Of a stretch of 64,000 nt of DNA, positions 16,562 to 24,439 are shown piece by piece. The stretch comes from Pseudoneobacillus sp052180215 (GTDB taxonomy: Bacteria > Bacillota > Bacilli > Bacillales > Cytobacillaceae): positions 3,010,001 to 3,074,000 of the forward strand of contig NZ_CP197471.1 of the NCBI RefSeq assembly GCF_052180215.1, given 5' to 3'. Position numbers and translations under genes: made by a program. The stretch's first letter is position 1, and each line of letters begins with the position of its first letter. The notes under the pieces were generated by a model that worked only from the letters and a program-made list of their open reading frames with translations, searched no databases and was not told the origin of the DNA.

Positions 16562-17662
16562 TTATATCACTATATTTGCTGACCTAAGTGTATTATATGT
16601 TTCCATATTTGGTATTAGATTTCCTTTGAGCATCAAATCTTTTATATTAACGTCATTTCTTTGGTGATGAATGGTTTCTAGTGCTTGAAACCAGGTAAGA
16701 TAATTATTTAGATACTTCGTTGCAACACCTTTAAATCGTTATATCCATCCTTTTAGCCTACTGTGATAGCTGTTGACGTTCTGGATGTGATAAATCCCTC
16801 TAGTACGAATGTTACCATCTGATTTGAATTGATAAATAACCATGCCCTTTTCAGCAGCATAGGTTTTAAAGGCACGCCAAGAATCGGTACATAAGACGTT
16901 TTTGATAGAAAGTTTATGACCGATAGCTTTATCTAATTGTTCTTTTGTTAATCGACCCATTCCTAATGCTTGAGAAAAGGTCAGTTTATCCCGATCCCTT
17001 GCCACTAACACGCAGACTTGTTCATTACTTATTCCGCGTTTCTTGGCAGCTCCACCTCGTTCCCGAGGTTCTCTGTCTTTAATATCTCTAGACCCTTTTT
17101 GAGAGTACAGAAAATAAGTCTCGTCCATTTCCACAATCCCTTGAAAATCAGTGATTTCCATTTTATTTAACGAAGATAGTAGCTTATGTCTCCAGTAGAA
17201 TAAAGTGACGTAAGAGATATCATCCGAATCTGAATTTTCATCCTTCATTAATTCCGCTGATTTGCGTAATGAGTATCCATCTATCATATATTGAACAAAT
17301 TTAACCCACTTATTTAAACGGCGAGTTCGGTACAAAGCGGTATTTGTAAGATCAGTAAACGTCTTTTTGCACGCTTTACAAAGATAGCGTTGTTTTTCAA
17401 TTTTTTCACCATCAACGAGGGTAGCGTATTTACCATTTTGAACAATATGCTCAGATTCGCAATGAGGACAGTGGTAGCCTTCCTTGTTCTTACGTTCCGA
17501 GATTTCAACTAACACATTACCTGTTGCGGAGGAAGCAGTAAGAGAATCAATCAAGTACGCTCGTAAACGATGCTTGTCTCCTGGATTAAGTTCTTGAATA
17601 GCTTTAATAATATCTCTAACGTTCACTGATTGCACCAACTTTTCCCCGTCTTTGAACACCAT
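16562..17662 (-). pseudogene. IS1595-family transposase with in-frame stop
   Basis: An N-terminal zinc ribbon (CPHCESEHIVQNG and CKACKKTF), a DDE-type ISXO2-like core (VEMDETYFLYSQ, VLCTDSWRAF) and the IYHIQNVNSYHSRLKGW motif identify the IS1595 family. TAA at 16739-16741 interrupts the frame, but the same frame continues to 16562 with normal C-terminal sequence (RFKGVATKYLNNYLTWF), so one nonsense change has inactivated it. I could not define both inverted repeats. A probable end lies near 17689, where lipoprotein-gene sequence begins. Confidence 0.85.
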
Positions 17663-18737
17663 TATAGAACAAAGGTTCGCGTGGGTGCAAATATCAACAA
17701 TGAATACTAACACAGCTTATATTTATAATAACACTGTTATCAGCTTGTACTTCAAAAAATGAATTAGAAGTAACAAAAATGGAACTCGAATCAGTAAATA
17801 AACAATTAGTAAATACCCAAGAAAAATTAAAAATTATTGAAAATCAAAATTTTGAACTGAATGAAGAGTTGAAAAATGAGTCTAATTTTTCCGATACCGA
17901 TATAGAAACAAAAGCTATATCACTTAAATCATTAACATGCTTTTTTCAACGAACAGTTCTCAGGGAGTACAACTCCCAATACTTCATGCCTTAGTATTTG
18001 CTGAACACACCTCACCATATTTTTCCTATATAAAGAATGGTGAAGTAATGGAAACTGATAGTAGTATTAGTAGATATTTTGGAAATTTAGGTGATTTAAA
18101 TGTAGATAATTATTTTTTACATCTTGTTTTATCAAAAAGTGTTGAAATACCACTATCTGTTAGAAATGATACTAATAAAATCGTTACCAATGATATTCTT
18201 TTTGTTATTGACCCTGAGAAAAAGTTACCTAAATTGTATATTAGAACTAAAAACGATACCTATAGTATTTTAAACCGTTCCGTTTTAAGGTGCACGAAGA
18301 CAAAATGACACATGAATTGGCATGCGAATTGACGCATGCCTTTTTGTTATTATATCAAGTTTTATGGCGATTTTATGTATATTTGACAGTGGAATGCTTA
18401 AGGTTTTTTTGAATGACAACACTTATTGTACACTGAAAAAAGGTGTCAATTTAAGTGCCATTTCGAGTGCCAAATTAATTGTCAAATGGAATTTACTTTA
18501 CGGTCCCACACAGGAAATCGCAAGAATAAAAACAAGTATGAAAGTAAGTGTATTTAACAAATGAAAATGCACAGCCTTTTATTATTTTTAGCAAATATAT
18601 GGTAATCTTAAATAACGGGGGAGTAGAGTTGAATAAGATAAATATTAAATGTTAGTTTCTCAAAAAAAATATTCGAATCAGAAATACTATAAAGCGTCCA
18701 ATTAATTAGAACTTATAAATTCTGAGGGGAAGCGTTT

Positions 18738-19196
18738 ATGATAAAAAAACTTTCTATTATTTTTACCGCAGCACTCTTTACAATGTTTTTATTTGGCTGC
18801 CAACAGGAAACTAATACTAACAATCTGAAGAAACCTTATGATTCCGAAGAGGCAAAAAAAAATGGCGATGTAGTTAATAGTCACGGAAAAATTAGTCACT
18901 TAGATAAATTTGAGAATTTTATAGAAAATGTTGAAAATGGTATTAAAGATAAAATTCGAATCACAATGTTTACTATTGAAGGAGCCCCAATTTTCTATAA
19001 TTTAATTTATGACGGTAACAAAATTCAATATACTTATGATAATACACAAGATGGATATGCAGGTTCTGGAAAAGGTATAAAAAGCACGTCTTGTTCAAAT
19101 ATAGAAAAAAGAAATAATGATGAAGAAGTCGGATACTATTTAAGTGGATGTTCTTCGGAAGTCGGAGATACCTTTTACTTTCGAGTTTCGGAATGA
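18738..19196 (+). CDS. DUF4362 lipoprotein (passenger gene)
   Basis: Secreted lipoprotein of unknown function: signal residues 1-20 with lipobox LFGC, then the DUF4362 domain (YDSEEAKKNGDVVNSHG, LDKFENFIENVENG, ITMFTIEGAPIFYNL, DTFYFRV). AGGGGAAG lies 6-8 nt before the ATG. It is the only intact gene of the 1.08-kb element and is followed by a perfect hairpin terminator. DUF4362 proteins are common in Bacillus, often in several copies; their role is not known to me. Confidence 0.88.
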   Translation: MIKKLSIIFTAALFTMFLFGCQQETNTNNLKKPYDSEEAKKNGDVVNSHGKISHLDKFENFIENVENGIKDKIRITMFTIEGAPIFYNLIYDGNKIQYTYDNTQDGYAGSGKGIKSTSCSNIEKRNNDEEVGYYLSGCSSEVGDTFYFRVSE

Positions 19197-19232
19197 AAAA
19201 ATAGAAAGAAGATAAATATTAATATTAACGTG

Positions 19233-19263
19233 AAAACGGATGTCAAATGACATCCGTTTTATT
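19233..19263 (+). terminator. Terminator after the DUF4362 gene
   Basis: A 13-bp perfect stem (AAAACGGATGTCA and its complement) with a very short loop and T4 tail. Confidence 0.8.
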
Positions 19264-19450
19264 AAATTTATTTTACCAAATTACTTGTCAATTTGTATGT
19301 CATTTTTATTGCCAGTTGATATATATGCACCTCAAAACGGAACGGTTTAATAGTATTTATGTATGTGATGTACGAGGTATGTACCCGTACGACCCTGATA
19401 TTTGGATTCATCAACTAATCAAACATTATTACATTAATGATCATGAATAA

Positions 19451-19772
19451 AAATTATAGCCAGTGGATTCTATTGAATTACTGAGCTATCTAAATGTAGC
19501 TTTAAAGTTAAGTTTGTTTTTTTAAATAGATTGATTATTATCTATAAAGTTCGATTAAATTTCCTATTTAATGTAACTAAAGTAAGAGCAATTGTTCAAT
19601 TAGAGCAGTCGCTTTTTCTTGTGGGCAATTGGAGTCACTTAGTTAATTATGGATGAATTTTCCATTAAAGAATTGAATATTTCATAAAGAAAAAGTAATT
19701 AGGAACTGAGGTTATCAAATTAGTATGGGGAGCGAGAGACGTGAAAAAGAAAAAAATTCACTTGTGTTCCAA
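19451..19772. other. Gene-free cargo segment holding a relic transposon end
   Basis: No open frame of note. At 19495-19518 lies a sequence almost identical to the Tn7-like terminus (listed separately). The rest is AT-rich and I see nothing else in it. Confidence 0.5.
19495..19555 (+). repeat. Relic of a second Tn7-like left end
   Basis: TGTAGCTTTAAAGTTAAG and the following bases match the first 24 bp of the functional left end (13782) at 21 positions and in the same orientation. A degenerate site AAAGTTCGAT (one mismatch to the TnsB-type repeat) follows at 19546-19555. It is not flanked by CCATT. Confidence 0.6.
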
Positions 19773-19994
19773 TTAGTAAAGAAAACGGAAATAAAGTGCA
19801 ATACCATAATTAACAATTATAAAAATGGAATATAGTTTTCCAATTATCGAAAGGCAACCATTCGATTTTATTGTAAAGATTATGAATGTATTACAAAGGA
19901 TTAACTGAATGATGTATATAGGGGCTACTGCCAACTTTGAATATAATTCTGGAAACGACATTGCCATGATGTCTTCATTCTCCTTATTCCTCAC
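19773..19994 (-). CDS. Doubtful small membrane protein
   Basis: An open frame of 73 codons from GTG with two hydrophobic stretches (about residues 24-42 and 50-68). AAGGAG lies inside the frame rather than at a useful distance before the start, and I recognise no family. It may be a degraded fragment. Confidence 0.25.
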   Translation of the reverse strand: MRNKENEDIMAMSFPELYSKLAVAPIYIIQLILCNTFIIFTIKSNGCLSIIGKLYSIFIIVNYGIALYFRFLY

Positions 19995-20141
19995 CGCCTA
20001 AACTATTCCTGATAACCATTATTCCCCTATTGACAGAACTTATTACAACTCTTACATTTTATTGCCACAAAACAATTGTTAATAATCGTGTAAAATTACA
20101 CATTTTTTGTATAATATTGGTAAGAGGGGAGTGTAGAAAGT

Positions 20142-20375
20142 ATGGAATTTATTTTGATATTATTTATCCTTCCTATTGCTGTTGTTGTGATTTCAATTAT
20201 CGGTTCTTTATTGATCAGAAAATGGTTTGTAATGCCGATATTAACATTTATTATTTTCTTCATCTTGATGTTCACAGTCTTCAATGAATCTTTTATTATT
20301 TGGCTTGTTATCTACACATACCTTTCTACTTTGGTGAGTTTTCCAATGAAGTTTATCAAGAAGCTAAGTAGATGA
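20142..20375 (+). CDS. DUF2651 (YbeF-like) membrane protein
   Basis: A 77-residue protein with three membrane segments and the pattern RKWFVMPILTFIIFF then FNESFIIWLVIYT, which I associate with the DUF2651/YbeF family of small Bacillus membrane proteins. GAGGGGAG upstream of the ATG is a good ribosome-binding site. It is followed at 70 bp by another small membrane protein gene in the same direction, probably one transcript. Function unknown. Confidence 0.75.
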   Translation: MEFILILFILPIAVVVISIIGSLLIRKWFVMPILTFIIFFILMFTVFNESFIIWLVIYTYLSTLVSFPMKFIKKLSR

Positions 20376-20443
20376 AACACCTTAAAAAAACACATAAATA
20401 AACTTTCTGTTAGACAATAAAAAATAAAGCGGGGGTGATTGGT

Positions 20444-20731
20444 ATGAAATTGATTATATTCTTTGGACTTATCGTTTTAACTTTAATAGGTTCACTTGTT
20501 TTTGGTCGAAATAATTTAAAAAACAACAATAATCCAGCGAAAACAATAATAAAAGTAATATTAATAAATATTATTATCTTAGGATTAGGAAGTATATGGT
20601 GGTTTCTAACTGAAACAGATGGTATCAGTCAAGTAATAGGAGTTATGATATATTTAGGCTCCATCGTAGGAATCTCCCTGATTGATATTGTTCTTATCTA
20701 TGTTTGGAATGGTTTAGCTAAAAGAGATTAG
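20444..20731 (+). CDS. Small membrane protein of unknown function
   Basis: A 95-residue protein with three hydrophobic segments (about residues 1-17, 33-54 and 65-88). The ATG at 20444 lies 8 nt after GGGGGTG; a GTG within that site is less likely. It probably forms a two-gene unit with the DUF2651 gene. Not recognised. Confidence 0.65.
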   Translation: MKLIIFFGLIVLTLIGSLVFGRNNLKNNNNPAKTIIKVILINIIILGLGSIWWFLTETDGISQVIGVMIYLGSIVGISLIDIVLIYVWNGLAKRD

Positions 20732-20828
20732 CTAAGTAATTTCTAAAAGACATTCAGGTCTTAATTTGAATATGATAATGAACGGTTTGACGTTTCTTAT
20801 TGAGCTAACGAAGATGCTTTAGTTGAAC

Positions 20829-20863
20829 AAAAAGAGCTTGAGAACAATCCCAAGCTCTTTTTG
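20829..20863. terminator. Terminator between convergent cargo genes
   Basis: An AAAAGAGCTTG...CAAGCTCTTTTT hairpin, 11-bp stem with T-run. It serves the fragment at 20864 and possibly the upstream membrane genes. Confidence 0.75.
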
Positions 20864-21555
20864 TCATTTAAAATATAATATATCTTCGAAACTAAATTGC
20901 TTGTCCACAATGCCTAATCGTTGTGCAGGGGTTAATTTCTTACTCCCCATTTTCATCGGTTTGCAGAAGTTGTAATACGTTCTTAAAATCGTCACCATAT
21001 ACTGAGCATACTCTGGGTTGAGGTTAGCGTAGATATAGCTTTTCTTATCACCGCGAGCTGTTGTAAGTGGTCTTTCTAAAGACGAGATTCTTCTTCTAAC
21101 AAGTTGAATAAAGCTATTTATAGAGTGATCATTTACATTCATAATCATTTTTGCAATATCACTTGGTTCGTAGGAAGATAAGTCTGTCACACAATCTACG
21201 GTGTAAGAGCCTCTATCCTTTGAAGCGAGTGGATGTTCTATAGGGTTATCTTTGTGAACCCTATAACGTAAACCGTCCTTAACCTTCTCTTCTGAAAATT
21301 CGTGTATATGGAGAACTTCTTCTAGGTAATGGGCAGCTAATGTCCTTAAGTTTTTTGTTTTATATTCTTTTACATCTCCCCATTCATGGAGGTGATTTTT
21401 TGCATCCTCAAATTCCATCTCGCACTGTTCTCTGCCTTTAGTCTTATCAGATCGAGCGATAAAATGGTGAGCATCGCTTAACCTGATTTCGTTCGTAAAG
21501 ACTCGATAGAAGTCATTTCTTATTGATTTATCATCATCAGTGATTAAACAGCACG
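20864..21555 (-). pseudogene. 5'-truncated transposase-like gene
   Basis: The frame is open from about 21555 to the stop at 20864 (LITDDDKSIRNDFYR to SFEDILYFK), with an internal Met at 21418 but no ribosome-binding site there. The 5' part is cut where an IS1595 fragment begins on the other strand. The C-terminal pattern (ILRTYYNFCKP, LTPAQRLGIVD) resembles DDE transposases, and a degraded copy of the same region is at 14023-14231. Family assignment is an inference; I do not recognise the named group. Confidence 0.5.
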
Positions 21556-21574
21556 AAATGGTTAATATGCGAAA

Positions 21575-21818
21575 AAGGATTTATGTACGAAAGTCTATCT
21601 ATCATATCCAACACGTCAATGCCTATCACAAACGACTTAAGCAATTTATGCACCATTTTCAAGGTGTGGCAACCAAATATTTGGATAACTATTTATACTG
21701 GTTTAGATACCTCGAACAAAGCAAGAAGGTTGCTCAAAAAGAACGAGTGAAGCAACTTTTATTTCATGCTATCGATAAATCGAATTATACTACGATTGAA
21801 ATGTTTAGAACGGCTTAA
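21575..21818 (+). pseudogene. C-terminal fragment of an IS1595-type transposase
   Basis: The sequence YHIQHVNAYHKRLKQFMHHF, then GVATKYLDNYLYWFRYLE, matches the C-terminal end of the IS1595-type transposase at 16562-17662, where similar motifs occur. The zinc ribbon and DDE core are missing, so it cannot work. It abuts the truncated transposase-like gene on the opposite strand, marking a deletion or recombination junction near 21560. Confidence 0.8.
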
Positions 21819-21834
21819 TTTTGAGTACAAAAAA

Positions 21835-21859
21835 AACATCGTGCAATAACACGATGTTT
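21835..21859 (-). terminator. Terminator of the 64-residue membrane protein gene
   Basis: Perfect 10-bp stem AAACATCGTG with loop CAATA, followed on the minus strand by a T8 run; it overlaps the stop codon. Confidence 0.8.
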
Positions 21860-22052
21860 AAGAGTTTCCACCATCACCAATTCCAATAGCTTGGTTCACA
21901 TGAACTTGGTTGATAAGTTCGGAACCGCTTGAACTGTTGGTGACTTCTTCAGTTTGAAATATAAATCCTTTTTTCTTTGCGATGAAATCCAGTAGTACGC
22001 CAAATGAAATTAATACAGCGGAAAAGATTAGTAATAACAACCAAAGTGTCAT
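21858..22052 (-). CDS. Small single-pass membrane protein
   Basis: A 64-residue protein with one membrane segment (about residues 3-23), a basic patch (AKKKG) and a soluble Ser/Gly/Asn-rich tail. AGAGGTG lies at good spacing before the ATG and a terminator overlaps the stop, so the gene looks real. Similar short proteins occur in Bacillus, but no function is known to me. Confidence 0.7.
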   Translation of the reverse strand: MTLWLLLLIFSAVLISFGVLLDFIAKKKGFIFQTEEVTNSSSGSELINQVHVNQAIGIGDGGNS

Positions 22053-22365
22053 AATAAATCACCTCTTTATTATTATTATACACAATATTCCGATAATATA
22101 ATTCATTCATTCCAATTTTTCAATTAAATATAATTCTGCTATCTAAAAACAACCATCTTTACGAAATGAGCGTTATGTTATTTGATGTGTTAAATAGGAT
22201 TATATTTTAGTCACGAATTACATTTTTCTCCCTATCAACCGAACGGGTTAATATTATACCCCGTTCTCTTTTATATCCCCAAAAATCCGTCTAAAAGAAA
22301 TTCTCCTAGTAATGGAGTTCTTATTGAATAATGTGGTGGATTACCAATTTTCTCCCTTTACTACA
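22053..22365. other. Intergenic region between cargo and tnsD
   Basis: It contains cargo repeat copy 2 (22231-22280) and nothing else I can interpret; no clear terminator follows tnsD. Confidence 0.5.
22231..22280 (-). repeat. Cargo repeat, copy 2 (inverted)
   Basis: Read on the minus strand it contains AAAAGAGAACGGGGTATAAT and ACCCGTTCGGTTGATAGGG, matching copy 1 at 15689-15745. The two copies bracket 6.5 kb of cargo. Confidence 0.6.
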
Positions 22366-24399
22366 TCACATTTGTTTCTTACTTATGTATTCCTCTAATA
22401 AAGGTTTTATTTCTTTAAAGTGCTTGGTGCTTACTGCACAAGTTTCCCTCAATTTCTCAAATCCCACGCTATTAGTTTGTTCAAACATTTGATCAATCGC
22501 TTTGCAACAACGTCGAATTTGAAACTCTCGGACTGTTTCAGTAATTTCATTTAGTAACTTGTTAGTCTTTGGTAATTTTTCAATATGATTATTTATTGCG
22601 AGGTTGAATATATTTAATCGTTTACTAAATAATGTACGTGTAATTCTAACTGGCTTTTCTAAAGCTGTTAATTCGGGATAAACTTGCTTTATCTTTTTGC
22701 AATATTCTTGATCGCGCAAATTCCAATCAGTTGTATTTTTCGTTTTTGCACGCCGTTTCAAAGGTAAATTAGCATCGAACCATTCTTTATCATTTTCTGA
22801 TAGATACTTACATGCTGTATAGAGTTTTTTCCATAACTTTGTTCTTGTATCATCCGGGCATTCTCTCATAGATTCCAACAATAAGGAACGAAAATGTTCG
22901 ATTCGATTTTCCCCATTATCTTTATCATTTAAATTTACAATTTGATTCAATTGTATGCGATTGGTATCACGTTGTGAAGGTAAGTTGACATCAAGCCATT
23001 CTCTATCATTTTTATATAAATAAGTAAATGTTTTCTTTAGCTCCGTTTGAAATTGCTTTCTGTTAGAATTCGGGAAATTCTCTCTCCACTCCAATAATTC
23101 TGCACGAAATTTTTCTGTAAGCTTTGGGGTTGTTACTTTAAGAGCAATTCGATTTGTAATTGTCCTTAGACTTACATCAAGTTCAAATGCAATTTTTTTA
23201 GGACTAATATTCATATTTACTAACTTGTCAAACTTTTCTTCCCATGCATTACCATAACCTGTTATACGATTTTTACGCCATTTATCTTCCTCATCTTTAT
23301 CTGGTCCTATCCTTGTATATTCAAAACCACATGAACATGAAAATTTACCAACAAGAACGTTTGTATTATCTCTTCTTTTTATTTTTACCTCTGATATTAC
23401 CAAATCTTTATAATGCTTGGCTGCTTTATTTAAACATGGCCAAGGCCCACTCCCAAATGGACCATCATCTTCATTTATTTGTAAAAGAGAGTCTATATCT
23501 TGATTAAAGAAATACAGTAAAAGTAAATGACGAAATGGGTGTATACTATATCTCAAATAATTAGTAAGCATTACTTGCAACCATTGGTTTTGACCTTCAA
23601 CCCTTAATGGTGACTCGTACTTTTCTAAAAAACCTTTTGGAAATTTTGATATAAAGGCTTTAAACAGTTCTTCTCTTTTCAATCTAGAGTTTGTCATTAT
23701 CCAATTATTTTCTCTCAAGAGCGTTCTATACTTTAAGTGAACTTTTTCTACAGATAATTGGTTAATTGGCATTTGCAGTAATCGATAAGCCATTTTGGCT
23801 AATTTAACTTGTATTTCTTTGAATTCACTAGATTCAATTTCCTTTAAATTTGTTAAATCCATATGTCTTCTATCAAATCTTATATACCCATGTCTACTAA
23901 AATCTTTGTAATCGACAGGATACTTCTTCAGCATCAATTCATGATGCGGACAATAATCAATACCTTGTAGTTGATGCTCACGATGAATATACGGTTCCCC
24001 ATATATCTTAATATCCTTATCAGAACACATTGAACAATAATATAATCCATCTTTTCTACAAATTTTCCCTGAAGAAATTCCTAATCTACCATGTATTGCT
24101 TGTCCATTTGTTTGCACATCTTCGTACACTTTCTTTTGACGTTCTATAGTAGTAAATGGTGCGAAATACGGATATATTGTATTATTAGATAATAAACTCT
24201 CAACTGAATAATTTTTTCCTAATTTCTGTACCAAGGTAGAAAAATGACTACCAAACTCTATACTCGGTACAATACTTCGACTTTGGAATAATTCCTCTAA
24301 TGTTTCTACAAAACTGATATTGCCACTATAAAAATGAAATCTGCTGATAGCAGAATATATCAATTCATCCGGGTAAGGATCAGTAAAAAACGGGAGCAA
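22366..24399 (-). CDS. tnsD: TnsD/TniQ-type target-selection protein
   Basis: Sequence-specific target selector of the Tn7-like element. The N-terminal TniQ domain begins LPFFTDPYPDELIYSAISRF and has a CCCH zinc finger (YYCSMCSDKD with YCPHHELM, about residues 130-160). A helix-turn-helix (SPKKIAFELDVSLRTITNRI, near residue 400) follows. The C-terminal region has two related blocks (about 430-480 and 502-555) sharing the END(K/R)EW-D-NLP motif, consistent with DNA-binding repeats. I prefer TTG 24399, which is about 6 nt after AGGTGAGGTG, over the GTG at 24408 inside it. Its position next to nrdJ suggests it reads the nrdJ 3' end. Confidence 0.9.
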   Translation of the reverse strand: MLPFFTDPYPDELIYSAISRFHFYSGNISFVETLEELFQSRSIVPSIEFGSHFSTLVQKLGKNYSVESLLSNNTIYPYFAPFTTIERQKKVYEDVQTNGQAIHGRLGISSGKICRKDGLYYCSMCSDKDIKIYGEPYIHREHQLQGIDYCPHHELMLKKYPVDYKDFSRHGYIRFDRRHMDLTNLKEIESSEFKEIQVKLAKMAYRLLQMPINQLSVEKVHLKYRTLLRENNWIMTNSRLKREELFKAFISKFPKGFLEKYESPLRVEGQNQWLQVMLTNYLRYSIHPFRHLLLLYFFNQDIDSLLQINEDDGPFGSGPWPCLNKAAKHYKDLVISEVKIKRRDNTNVLVGKFSCSCGFEYTRIGPDKDEEDKWRKNRITGYGNAWEEKFDKLVNMNISPKKIAFELDVSLRTITNRIALKVTTPKLTEKFRAELLEWRENFPNSNRKQFQTELKKTFTYLYKNDREWLDVNLPSQRDTNRIQLNQIVNLNDKDNGENRIEHFRSLLLESMRECPDDTRTKLWKKLYTACKYLSENDKEWFDANLPLKRRAKTKNTTDWNLRDQEYCKKIKQVYPELTALEKPVRITRTLFSKRLNIFNLAINNHIEKLPKTNKLLNEITETVREFQIRRCCKAIDQMFEQTNSVGFEKLRETCAVSTKHFKEIKPLLEEYISKKQM

Positions 24400-24439
24400 A
24401 TAGATCACCTCACCTATTTATTTTTAGACAATTTAGAGT

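Larger units (their letters stand above)
18271..19349. mobile_element. 1.08-kb non-autonomous element carrying a DUF4362 gene
   Basis: It has perfect inverted termini TAAACCGTTCCGTTTT (then RAGGTGCA) and 9-bp duplications ATAGTATTT at 18262-18270 and 19350-19358. Inside each end are repeats of a 7-bp unit (A/T-TTGRCA type) at 12-bp period: about 18306-18340 and 18443-18487 on the left side, and 19270-19318 on the right. It carries a lipoprotein gene and no transposase, so it behaves like a mobile insertion cassette. Removing it with one duplication copy rejoins the interrupted host gene in frame. Confidence 0.85.
17704..19450 (+). pseudogene. Lipoprotein gene broken by truncation, frameshift and an inserted element
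   Basis: The reading starts inside a lipoprotein signal (LIFIITLLSAC, lipobox LSAC), so its 5' end is lost at the IS1595 boundary. A coiled-coil stretch follows (QLVNTQEKLKIIENQNFELN). At the T6 run near 17940 the frame shifts by one; seven Ts would restore it. The downstream frame runs to 18270, is interrupted by the 1.08-kb element at 18271-19349, and resumes in the same frame to TAA at 19448-19450 (RGMYPYDPDIW and IHQLIKHYYINDHE). I do not know the family. Confidence 0.75.

Noticed and set aside
16562..17689. Exact ends of the IS1595-type element
   Set aside because: GCACCCACGCGAACC near 17688 could be one terminus, but no matching inverted partner or 8-bp duplication was found near 16500.
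18322..18564. 80-codon open frame
   Set aside because: It lies over the subterminal repeat arrays of the 1.08-kb element, has no ribosome-binding site and no recognisable protein pattern.
19247..19450. 67-codon open frame as an independent gene
   Set aside because: Its first half is the right end of the inserted cassette and its second half is the 3' part of the interrupted lipoprotein gene.
13782..22365. Defence system in the transposon cargo
   Set aside because: Tn7-like elements often carry such systems, but the cargo here shows only small membrane proteins, lipoproteins and transposon remnants; no nuclease, helicase or toxin-antitoxin motif was recognised.
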